Shown: in pieces, positions 54,990 to 62,469 of the stretch
How positions within the stretch are numbered: the stretch's first letter is position 1
Layout of the letters: the number at the start of each line of letters is the position of its first letter
Assembly: GCA_041725895.1 (NCBI GenBank)
Contig: JBGRQA010000007.1
Location: 62,001-126,000 of the forward strand
From: JBGRQA01 sp041725895
GTDB lineage: Bacteria; Bacteroidota; Bacteroidia; Bacteroidales; Marinifilaceae
Direction of reading: 5' to 3'
Length of the DNA stretch: 64,000 nucleotides
Program-made: the position numbers and the translations under genes
Notes under the pieces: generated by a model
The model's database searches: none
What the model was told of the DNA's origin: nothing
What the model saw: the letters and a program-made list of their open reading frames with translations, nothing else

Positions 54990-55187
54990 ATCTCTGTATC
55001 CAGAAAAACTGCACTTCATACAAAGAAAAATAGTTTCAAAACCTCCTACCATTTCCTACTACGCTCATCACCTAATTGCTGTTGCAAAAAAAACTTCAAT
55101 AAGTATGAATTCCATTCAATAGCAACCAGCATCCTACTTTCAGTGAATGGAAGCACCTCATCTTAACGATCTTGCAGCAATATTTTT
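54990..55187. other. Gap after the tandem array, no gene seen
   Basis: Begins with a decayed repeat unit and continues as unique sequence with no start codon and ribosome site that I would trust. Frames running out of the array end here (55122, 55166). Confidence 0.5.
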
Positions 55188-55219
55188 TTTGCAGGCAAAA
55201 CCATAATTCATTAAATTTA
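55188..55219 (+). promoter_or_regulatory. Candidate promoter of the DUF6261 gene
   Basis: TTTG (55188-55191), 20 nt, then TAAATTTA (55212-55219), one base off TAnnTTTG. Leader of about 25 nt to the ATG at 55250. Confidence 0.38.
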
Positions 55220-55249
55220 TTATAATCAATCTTTTAAACAGACACAAAT

Positions 55250-55999
55250 ATGATAAAATCCATCAGTTTCCATCTGCTACGCGTAGATGATTACCACACC
55301 TTAGGCAACCGGATCGAAGAAGTGATCTCAAAAATGGTACAGGAAGATCCTCAATTGCAGGAGTTAACCAATCAACTTCGGCAAAATCTGAAGAAACTAG
55401 ACGAAGCCTACCTGAAACCAACCACCAAATACCTTACCTCCTCGGTGGAGAAGGCTGACGAAAGACGAGACAACGCCTTCATGGCCTACCGCAACTATTT
55501 GGAGGCCTGCAGCCGTCGCCAGGTAGAGGGATGGCCCGAAGCAGCCGGTCTACTTTTGGAAGTGCTCAACCAGCACGGATATTCCCTGCACAGGGAGAGC
55601 TACGACACCCAAACCTCTCGCATGAACAACCTGATAGGAGACATTAAAAGCAAGCCCAACCTAATGGCAGCAACAGAAACAATTGCCCTTGGCCCCTGGC
55701 TGGAGGAGATGGACCAGGCCAATCAGAATTTTGAAACCGTTTATTCCCAACGTAACGAAACCACCAGCCAGCCAATAGAGGTGAATAGTGAGGAAGCCTG
55801 CAGGGCCATTCGTGAAAACATCAAGCTACTCTTCAAATACATCGAGGTGATGGTAAGCCTTAACATCCATCCCGAATACACCGACATGGTCCACCAAATC
55901 AACGGCTATGTTACCCAGGTGATGGCCCGCCTCCGCTCCCGTAAAACCCGTAACGAGAACCAGAAGCAGGAACAGACTGCCGAAACCGACCAAAACTAA
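55250..55999 (+). CDS. DUF6261 family protein
   Basis: A 249-residue, mostly helical protein of a Bacteroidota family without known function. The N-terminus MIKSISFHLLRVDDYHTLGN and an internal pattern R-D-x-A-F-x-A-Y-R-x-Y near 75 fit the family. There are no signal peptide, membrane segments or catalytic motif. Members often lie beside mobile elements and repeats, as here. The C-terminal 20 residues are hydrophilic. It is followed by a terminator and then the cassette array. Confidence 0.7.
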   Translation: MIKSISFHLLRVDDYHTLGNRIEEVISKMVQEDPQLQELTNQLRQNLKKLDEAYLKPTTKYLTSSVEKADERRDNAFMAYRNYLEACSRRQVEGWPEAAGLLLEVLNQHGYSLHRESYDTQTSRMNNLIGDIKSKPNLMAATETIALGPWLEEMDQANQNFETVYSQRNETTSQPIEVNSEEACRAIRENIKLLFKYIEVMVSLNIHPEYTDMVHQINGYVTQVMARLRSRKTRNENQKQEQTAETDQN

Positions 56000-56020
56000 A
56001 CAGCACTCAATATCAATACT

Positions 56021-56051
56021 AAGTGGAGCCCATAGACTCCACTTATTTTTT
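56021..56051 (+). terminator. Terminator of the DUF6261 gene
   Basis: Perfect 8-bp stem AAGTGGAG/CTCCACTT, 8-nt loop, then ATTTTTTG. Confidence 0.78.
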
Positions 56052-56164
56052 GACTAAACAAAACTTAATATTTAACAAATAAGAAGACTTTTCTTGAAAT
56101 CGCACCACAAAACAAATATCATTTTGTTAAATTTGTAAAAATGATATTTTGGATAAAAATGTAA

Positions 56165-56190
56165 GGATAACTCCTACACAGGAATTATCC
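56165..56190 (+). repeat. Hairpin just left of the cassette array
   Basis: Arms GGATAACTCC and GGAATTATCC (9 of 10 pair) followed by TGGCTGTTTTT. It may be a second terminator or part of an attachment site, since the array starts 28 nt further on. Confidence 0.45.
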
Positions 56191-56217
56191 TGGCTGTTTT
56201 TGGCGGGATATAAACAA

Positions 56218-56696
56218 GTTGTAAATAATTGAAGAATGCCGTAAGCACCTGTACCGCTTACAACTTGTTAAAAAAAGGCAACCCAAACGGCAGCTTCCTC
56301 TCCCAGTTAGCAAGGCCTCACTTAGCTTCTTTCAACAACCTGCGTCCTGATTAGGTAGCACATTTGCAAAAACCTGCAAAGCAGTAGCGGCTCCGCTTGG
56401 CTGAAGGATACGCCTGCTCGAACATCTTTTCGGGCAGCTCACAAAATTTGCAGAAAGGTCAACTCCAGCGCCAATTTGCTCCTACTATTATGAGCCTGGT
56501 TTTTGAAAACCAAAATCGAACTTAGAACCAACAACCGATACTTTCTGCATGGAGAAGAAACAGCGGCAGCGCTTTTATTCAGTGAGAAGTTGATCGGAAC
56601 TTTTCGCAAATTGGCACTTCACTTGGGAGGGGCAAATTTTGATGCCAGCCCTCCCGGATTTCAATGCCAACTCCCACTCGAAAAAGAGAAACAACT
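56218..56696 (+). other. Cassette 0 of the integron-like array, no clear gene
   Basis: Begins with core GTTGTAAAT (56218-56226), the perfect complement of ATTTACAAC at its own end (56697-56705). About 480 bp precede its attC-like site. It holds an inverted repeat AACAAGTTGTAA/TTACAACTTGTT (56213-56224, 56258-56269), a GGGAGGG/CCCTCCC hairpin (56625-56655), and CACATTTGCAAAA-type motifs shared with cassette 4. The only frame of note (TTG 56503 to 56757) runs into the attC site and has no family signature. It may be a non-coding or promoter cassette. Confidence 0.6.
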
Positions 56697-56831
56697 ATTT
56701 ACAACAGCGGGTCATAGTGCATGGCGCGGCCTGTGCTATTTGACAAAAGATTTATAATCGTTACCTTTAGTTCTTTGAACAAACCAACTGCGGGAAGGCG
56801 CCACGCCCCATACCCGCGAAACGTTAGGCAC
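56697..56831 (+). repeat. attC-like site A (135 bp)
   Basis: Left core ATTTACAAC, then AGCGGGTCATAGTGCATGGC; right part GCGCCACGCCCCATACCCGC, then right core GTTAGGCAC (56823-56831). The arms AGCGGGT and ACCCGC pair, giving the folded form expected of attC. The right core fits GTTRRRY. Left and right cores do not match each other but each matches the far end of its own cassette. Confidence 0.82.
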
Positions 56832-56854
56832 AAGGCAAAAATTAAGCAGCGATA

Positions 56855-58573
56855 ATGATAGTTAAGAAAGAAATAATAGATTTTAGTAAAATATTTGAAA
56901 CAGAAAATTACGAAGACTACTTACCACGAATTAATGATATTCCTAAAGAGTTATTAATTGATGTTGCAACTCATTTACTTAGTTTCCAACAAACGGATAC
57001 GTTTATCAATGATCATACCGATTTATTATCCAAATGGTTTGGATCCGAGAATAATCAGTTAGCAAATGAAATTAATGAAAGAATCAATAGTTATATTAGT
57101 AAAGGTTCAAAACATGTTGTAATTATAAATGCAAGAACTAGTTTAACTTTGTTTGAAAAGATATTATCATTAGATAATAACCCATCAGAAATCAGTAATG
57201 AAGAATTTGAAGTTTTACTATTCAAGATTTATTTAGCTCTTAATGAGCAATTAAATCATAATGATAACCTAATAATTGATTCGGTAAAGGAAGATGTTGA
57301 ATATCCACGCTTGTTTTGTTTGGCAATTGCTAATTCCTTACCAACTTTCGACATTTCAAATTATAATCCCAATGAAGTTTTTGTAACTCAGGTAGTGAAA
57401 GCAATTTTCTTACTTGAGTTTCTTACAAAACGAGAAGATACAAGTAAACTTCTTTCAGACTTTTATGAAAAATTTGAAGTAAATGATTACAAGGAATTTC
57501 TTGGAAAGCTTTTGCCAATTTCATCTAATGTAATAACAGCAAGTAAGGCAGGTAAACATGATTTAGTGTTAAATCATGATGATAATTTCGAAGAAAATTC
57601 AAAATTCCTAGATATATTCACTGTTAATCAAATAGATTCAGATGAAGAATATGTTGATTACTTAAATCTGAGAGCCAACCCATTAATAAAAATAAGCGAT
57701 GATACTTATCGAATAATAAATCCACTTTTTGTTCTTGAAAAGAATTTCAATGGCTTATATTTTTTATTAAAGGAAATTAATGATACTTACTCGAAAAAAG
57801 ATAAAGTCCATCTACGACAAATTTTCACTTTTGACTTTTCTGAAAAACACATGTTATATTCCTTGCTTGAAAATGCTTACGGGAAGAAATATTTCAAATT
57901 TTCAGGAGAACAAATGAAAACTCCAGGAGCACCAGATTATTATATCAGAAATGGGAATAAAGTCTTTTTATTTGAGTCTAAAGATATTCTAATTAATGCC
58001 GCAATAAAAGAAAGCTACGATTTTGAGGAATATGAATCTGCATTGAAAGACAAACTTTATTATCACCAAGGGAAGAAAAAAGAATCTCCTAAAGCAGTGA
58101 AACAACTTGCAAATTTCGCTGAAACTCTTCTAGAAGGATCATTTAAGGAAGATGCGAATTATAAACCGAAGTCTGTTAAGATTTATCCAATAATATTATT
58201 ACATAACAGGCAATTAGATATAATTGGCTTAAATAATCTTATTAATTATTGGTTTAAAAAAGAGGTTGATTTATTTGAAAGTAAAACAGTAAATATTCGT
58301 AATCTCAAATTGCCAACAATTATAAGTATCGACACCTTAATATTGATTCATGAAAGACTAGCTAAAGGGGAATTAAAACTTGAAAAACTGTTGGATGATT
58401 ATCACCACTACATTGATGAAGCCAGGCTAAAGAAGAAAAAGTTTAAAGATCAAGATGAAATAATGTCAGCAGTTCAAGATCAGTTAGCTTCGTTCAATAT
58501 GTTCATTATGAGTAAATACGATTGGAAGTTACCTAACTTGTTTAGAGAAAAAGGAATTTCCCTTTTAGAATAA
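56855..58573 (+). CDS. Cassette 1 protein with PD-(D/E)XK-like nuclease motif
   Basis: A 572-residue protein not recognised as a named family. The first 250 residues are mainly helical and acidic. Near the centre, KTPGAPDYYI followed by KVFLFESKD gives P360-D361 and E374-x-K376, the arrangement of a PD-(D/E)XK nuclease active site, with predicted beta strands around both parts. The C-terminus is Lys/Glu-rich (EARLKKKKFKDQDE). There is no signal peptide. It fills cassette 1 alone and is more AT-rich than the housekeeping genes. Nuclease activity and a defence role are inferred from the motif and neighbours. Confidence 0.6.
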   Translation: MIVKKEIIDFSKIFETENYEDYLPRINDIPKELLIDVATHLLSFQQTDTFINDHTDLLSKWFGSENNQLANEINERINSYISKGSKHVVIINARTSLTLFEKILSLDNNPSEISNEEFEVLLFKIYLALNEQLNHNDNLIIDSVKEDVEYPRLFCLAIANSLPTFDISNYNPNEVFVTQVVKAIFLLEFLTKREDTSKLLSDFYEKFEVNDYKEFLGKLLPISSNVITASKAGKHDLVLNHDDNFEENSKFLDIFTVNQIDSDEEYVDYLNLRANPLIKISDDTYRIINPLFVLEKNFNGLYFLLKEINDTYSKKDKVHLRQIFTFDFSEKHMLYSLLENAYGKKYFKFSGEQMKTPGAPDYYIRNGNKVFLFESKDILINAAIKESYDFEEYESALKDKLYYHQGKKKESPKAVKQLANFAETLLEGSFKEDANYKPKSVKIYPIILLHNRQLDIIGLNNLINYWFKKEVDLFESKTVNIRNLKLPTIISIDTLILIHERLAKGELKLEKLLDDYHHYIDEARLKKKKFKDQDEIMSAVQDQLASFNMFIMSKYDWKLPNLFREKGISLLE

Positions 58574-58579
58574 TGCCCA

Positions 58580-58716
58580 GTGCCTAACAGCGGGTCATAG
58601 CGCATGCCGCGGTTTGGCTCGGCTGGATGCTGAAGTGAGAATTTGAACGATAGAACAATAATAAACAAACCTGCGGGTTCAGCGGCACGACGCCATACCC
58701 GCGGAACGTTGGCAAC
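58580..58716 (+). repeat. attC-like site B (137 bp)
   Basis: Left core GTGCCTAAC (58580-58588) is the perfect complement of the start of cassette 1 (GTTAGGCAC at 56823). It is followed by AGCGGGTCATAGCGCATGCC; the right part is ACGACGCCATACCCGCGGAA with right core GTTGGCAAC (58708-58716). Sites B, C and D are nearly identical in their outer arms and differ inside. Confidence 0.87.
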
Positions 58717-58804
58717 AATTAAAAAGCAGCATTGTATTTATCAGGGTATTTATCATTTCCGATTTTTAAAATTCAAAACAAAGCACCACAATTAAGATTA
58801 TCAT

Positions 58805-59296
58805 ATGTTTCAAGTTTATTTTGTCCTTATAGTATTTATTGCAATTTCATCTTTCTGGCTTATAAATCAGATACTAAAACGAAAAATAAAAAAGAAATTG
58901 ACTCGGATTTTGATTCAAAGTGTCATAGTAATATCAATTGCTTTTGCAGCTATGGTAGCTCCTTTCTATACATTCTTTTCTATGATTCCGGCCTATCCTA
59001 TCTACACAAAACAAATTGATGACCAATATTATTACAAACAACAAGAATTTGGCTTTGCAACCACAATGCCTGGAACTAACTTTCAATTTTGTAAGAAAAG
59101 ACTTCTATGGTTCGACAAAGTAATAGGAGAAATAAATTGGAATTACGATACTGACGGCTTTGATCTTGAAGTTAAAAACATCACTGATTCTAGAATAAAT
59201 AAGAAATTGATTATTAACGTAAATAATAAGATATCTTTGGATACGATAGTAAATTTTGATGAGTATTTTTACATTAAATATTACAATAGAGAATAA
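58805..59296 (+). CDS. Cassette 2 small membrane protein, function unknown
   Basis: A 163-residue protein with two N-terminal membrane helices (about 3-22 and 35-62) separated by a Lys-rich loop (KRKIKKKLTR), and a soluble, Tyr/Phe-rich tail (65-163). No family was recognised. It is the only credible gene in cassette 2. An overlapping frame at 58732-59019 in another register is a shadow. Two-helix membrane proteins are common in defence-type cassettes, but nothing more can be said from sequence. Confidence 0.6.
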   Translation: MFQVYFVLIVFIAISSFWLINQILKRKIKKKLTRILIQSVIVISIAFAAMVAPFYTFFSMIPAYPIYTKQIDDQYYYKQQEFGFATTMPGTNFQFCKKRLLWFDKVIGEINWNYDTDGFDLEVKNITDSRINKKLIINVNNKISLDTIVNFDEYFYIKYYNRE

Positions 59297-59306
59297 AGAA
59301 ATAACT

Positions 59307-59443
59307 GTTGCCAACAGCGGGTCATAGCGCATGCCGCGGTTTGGCTCGGCTGGATGCAGAAGTTTGAATTCGAACGACAGAACACTAAACAACAGATCTG
59401 CGGTAATGGCGGCACGACGCCATACCCGCGGAACGTTGGCAAC
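59307..59443 (+). repeat. attC-like site C (137 bp)
   Basis: Left core GTTGCCAAC (59307-59315) complements the start of cassette 2 (GTTGGCAAC at 58708); the match extends to 10 nt. Right core GTTGGCAAC at 59435-59443. Outer arms AGCGGGTCATAGCGCATGCC and GACGCCATACCCGCGGAAC as in site B. A frame from 59331 starts inside this site and is false upstream of 59466. Confidence 0.87.
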
Positions 59444-59465
59444 AATATGCTTGATCCTTACATCA

Positions 59466-60518
59466 ATGAATAATAAAAAAGCTAGAAAATATTTAAAATG
59501 GTTCTTATGGGAGTTTTTAGGCACCAGAGCTATTTGGTATAAAATTAAGCCCCCAGAGAAAAAACCTTCAACTTTCTTTTTATGGTTTTTAGGTATTTAT
59601 TTTGGATTATATGGAATTGCTCAACAAAGGTATGAGAATCGCCTTGATAGTTTGGAGACCAGAACAAATGCTGTTCTAGCGCAGTTATCCATACATGATC
59701 CCAAAAAGATATTATCATTGATACCAAGGATACAAAAAACAAAAATTCCTAAGGAACCAATAATAACGAATATTTTTTCTTCATTTAGTTCACTTTTCGG
59801 TGATGGGGAGTATAGTCGTCAAGTTTCCAATGTGTTAAAAGAAATAATTGAGTTAAATAAAGAATCACTAAAAGGTGCAGAGATTTCTGGTATAGATTTA
59901 TCAGGGATGAACTTAAGCGATTTAGATTTATCAGAAACTGATTTAAGTATGGCAGATTTAAGTAATTGCAATTTATCATCTGTCAATTTTTCGCGAGCGG
60001 ATTTAAGGGGAGCAAACTTGAAAAACTCTTATTTAAGTAGAACCAATTTTAATAATGCGAATATGTCCTATGCTAAAAGAGATAAAAATGATTTGTATGG
60101 CAGAGATATTTCTCGTATAAATCAATCTTGTAATCGATATACAGGCGTTCTTGAAACCAGATTTGAACATAGTTACAGAGATATAGAGTCAATATGTTGG
60201 ATACCTACCAACTTAAATAACACAAAGTTATATAATGCTACATTTAAGAATACTGATTTATCAGGTGTGAAATTTAACAATGCAGAGGGTTTAAAAGTTG
60301 TTCAGTTTTTAGGTGCCAAGTCAATTTATCATGCAGAATTAGGCACTAAAATAATTAAGCACATCAGACTAAAAAAAACTGAAATACTACAACAACCATT
60401 TTCATTATATGCTGAACATAAGCTTGATTCTCTTTTTTATCATTATCCTAATAATGACGATCCAATTAGTTTAATGGATAAAATTGCAAGAGATTATGAA
60501 AAAAAATTCAACAATTAG
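59466..60518 (+). CDS. Membrane-anchored pentapeptide-repeat protein
   Basis: A 350-residue protein. A basic N-terminus (NNKKARKYLKW) is followed by one membrane helix (about 42-58), a linker, and a pentapeptide-repeat beta-helix (about 135-205; units of the A/D-L-S-x-x type such as SGIDLSGMNLSDLDLSETDL). A second short repeat block lies near 255-285. Pentapeptide-repeat proteins give a right-handed helix that can mimic DNA or act as a scaffold. The start is ATG 59466, just after the attC site. It is the first gene of cassette 3. Confidence 0.75.
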   Translation: MNNKKARKYLKWFLWEFLGTRAIWYKIKPPEKKPSTFFLWFLGIYFGLYGIAQQRYENRLDSLETRTNAVLAQLSIHDPKKILSLIPRIQKTKIPKEPIITNIFSSFSSLFGDGEYSRQVSNVLKEIIELNKESLKGAEISGIDLSGMNLSDLDLSETDLSMADLSNCNLSSVNFSRADLRGANLKNSYLSRTNFNNANMSYAKRDKNDLYGRDISRINQSCNRYTGVLETRFEHSYRDIESICWIPTNLNNTKLYNATFKNTDLSGVKFNNAEGLKVVQFLGAKSIYHAELGTKIIKHIRLKKTEILQQPFSLYAEHKLDSLFYHYPNNDDPISLMDKIARDYEKKFNN

Positions 60519-60527
60519 AGCGCACTT

Positions 60528-61229
60528 ATGGAAGGTATGAACACAATAGACAACTCCCTTACTGAAACAATTATAAATTTTGACCTTCAAAATATATCGG
60601 CAAATTTGGCTGAAATTATTTTGGACTCAATGCTTGATAATGGAGTTTTGAAAGATTTACCAATTGTAAGTTCTATAGTAGGCTTGAGCAAAACAGCCCT
60701 GAATATTAAAGATTCTATATTTTTGAAATAAATCATCCATTTTCTAGCGGAATTAGGAGAAATCTCAACTGACAAGCGTCAAGAAATGATTGATTTTGTC
60801 AATAACTCTGAAAAACAAAGAATAAAGGTTGGAGAGAAACTAATTTTCATTTTGGACAAATGCGATGATTATATTGATGCTAAATACATTGGACAATTTT
60901 TTTGTGGATTTGTGGAAAACAGAATAACCTATGAGGAATTTTTAAGGGGTGCCAGAATAATTCAAGATATATACATCGGTGATTTGGAGTATTTTCTAGA
61001 AACAAATAATATACAAATTGAAGTAGTAACATCAACAGAAGAAGCTCCAGATGAGGACACTTTCCCTTTGATCAATAGTGGGATTTGTGGATTTGGATAT
61101 AATCCAACGAAAGAGGAAGACCAACGGGATTACGAAATGTCTGAAAAATATGTTGTGAGTGGCGGAGAAGCAGTAATATGGATAACTTCAATTGGCAGAA
61201 AACTAAAAGACATTTTGAAAATAGAATAG
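60528..61229 (+). pseudogene. Helical protein interrupted by one in-frame TAA stop
   Basis: Codons from ATG 60528 run to a TAA at 60729-60731. The same frame then continues for 165 codons (IIHFLAELGEIS, then VGEKLIFILDKCDDYIDAKY and YEEFLRGARIIQDIYIGDLE) to a stop at 61229. The parts together look like one protein of about 230 residues: SSIVGLSKTALNIKDSIFLK before the stop joins naturally to IIHFL after it. One base change (for example AAA to TAA) would explain it. A restart at ATG 60786 is possible. The family has no name that I know. Readthrough or a sequence error are alternatives. Confidence 0.72.
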
Positions 61230-61246
61230 AACCAAAACACAAATTA

Positions 61247-62077
61247 ATGATAAAACAACAACCAATAACAGCAGAAGTCCTTGAAAGCATATGTAAAGTA
61301 ATAGCAGATACAGGAAGTGGTTTAACGGGTTCTGAAATTGGACGGATTTTAGACGACTCTAGAATAACTGACACTAACCCATCAATGACTAAGTGGAAAA
61401 GGTTATATAATGCATTTGTGGCTAAGCAAAATTCAACAAATTGTTCCAATAATATTCTGACTTTTCTACAAAAAGCTATGCAGCCAGTAAGATATGTTGG
61501 TCAAAACGAATTATTTGAAAACAGATTAAACGAATTAAATAAAATACTGATTTTCACTGGGCTTGAACTATCAAAAAACGGAAAATATCGGAAGGTCGAT
61601 TCTACAACTACAATTCCAAAAGCTGACCACAAAAAAACAATTGAAGTTGAAAATTCAATGAAAAAAGAAACATTAAAATATGATTTGGCAATTTCATTTG
61701 CTGGAGAAGATAGAGAAATTGCAGAAAGAATTGCCAAAAGATTGACGGAGTTAAACCACAAGGTATTTTATGACAAGTATGAACAAGCAACTTTATGGGG
61801 AAAAGATTTATTTACTCACTTGAACGAAATTTATAGCAATAGCGCAAAATATTGTTTAATGATAATTTCAAAAGACTACGCAGAAAAGCAATGGACTTCA
61901 CATGAAAGAAAGGCAGCACAGGCACGTGCTTTTCGCCAAAACAAAGAATATATTTTGCCATTAAAACTTGACGATACGGAAATACCAGGAATCAACGAAA
62001 CTGTAGGCTACATAGATTATAGGAAAGTTGATTTTCAAGAGATAATTCAATTATTAGAATATAAAATTGAAGAATAA
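61247..62077 (+). CDS. TIR-domain protein with an N-terminal Ymh-type (TIGR02391-like) domain
   Basis: A 276-residue protein. The N-terminal domain (about 1-115) has GSGLTGSEIGRILDD, TKWKRLYNAFVAKQN and FTGLELSKNGKYRKV, which resemble the front part of TIGR02391/Ymh proteins. The TIR domain (145-276) starts DLAISFAGEDREIAERIAKR and has the catalytic Glu in W216-TSH-E220. TIR domains of this type often cleave NAD+ in phage defence. The start is ATG 61247, 17 nt after the previous gene; a longer frame from 61178 overlaps it. It closes cassette 3. Confidence 0.82.
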   Translation: MIKQQPITAEVLESICKVIADTGSGLTGSEIGRILDDSRITDTNPSMTKWKRLYNAFVAKQNSTNCSNNILTFLQKAMQPVRYVGQNELFENRLNELNKILIFTGLELSKNGKYRKVDSTTTIPKADHKKTIEVENSMKKETLKYDLAISFAGEDREIAERIAKRLTELNHKVFYDKYEQATLWGKDLFTHLNEIYSNSAKYCLMIISKDYAEKQWTSHERKAAQARAFRQNKEYILPLKLDDTEIPGINETVGYIDYRKVDFQEIIQLLEYKIEE

Positions 62078-62083
62078 AATACT

Positions 62084-62225
62084 GTTGCCAACAGCGGGTC
62101 ATAGCGCATGCCGCGGTCTGGCTCGGCTGGATACAGAAGTGCACAATTGAACAACAGAACTATTAACAACGGACCTGTCCCGATGCATCGGGAGCACGAC
62201 GCCATACACGCGGAACGGTATCTGC
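62084..62225 (+). repeat. attC-like site D (142 bp)
   Basis: Left core GTTGCCAAC (62084-62092) complements the start of cassette 3 (GTTGGCAAC at 59435). The right core is GGTATCTGC (62217-62225), different from all others, so cassette 4 should end, outside this window, with GCAGATAC-type sequence before AGCGGG. The inside contains the palindrome CCCGATGCATCGGG. Confidence 0.85.
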
Positions 62226-62469
62226 AAGTGAAAAGAGCGAAACTGCAACATTAAAACCTAATTATAAATTTGAAAAAAAGGATAAAATATTGGCTCTTTG
62301 ATTGAAGAATGGTGGAAGAAAAAAATAGTTTTTGCCCGCCCGCTTCTGCCCTTCGGGACAGTTGGGGTAGCCAATGCACATTGCACACATTTGCAAAACG
62401 CACAGGCTGACACACAGACCAAAATTTGCAAAAGAGTGCAATTTTGCCAGCACAATTAAAACTATACAG
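62226..62469. other. Leader of cassette 4, no gene seen
   Basis: A 244-bp stretch between the attC-like site and the NACHT gene. It holds CATTTGCAAAA (62388-62398), CAAAATTTGCAAAAG (62420-62434) and CAATTTTGCC motifs, related to sequence in cassette 0. Two 60-odd-codon minus frames here have no support. Confidence 0.5.

Noticed and set aside
54432..55166. Frames of 244, 215 and 101 codons across the 42-bp array as a coiled-coil protein
   Set aside because: A 42-bp unit without stops keeps several frames open at once. The plus frame at 54432 starts with a GTG inside the IS256 inverted repeat and ends in unrelated sequence.
56503..56757. 84-codon protein in cassette 0
   Set aside because: It starts at a TTG, has no family signature, and its last third is the attC-like site.
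59331..59465. Longer start for the pentapeptide-repeat protein
   Set aside because: The extra 45 residues are translated from attC-like site C; the ATG at 59466 lies just after the site.
62258..62455. Two minus-strand frames of about 65 codons in the cassette 4 leader
   Set aside because: They overlap each other in different registers and show no family or start signal.
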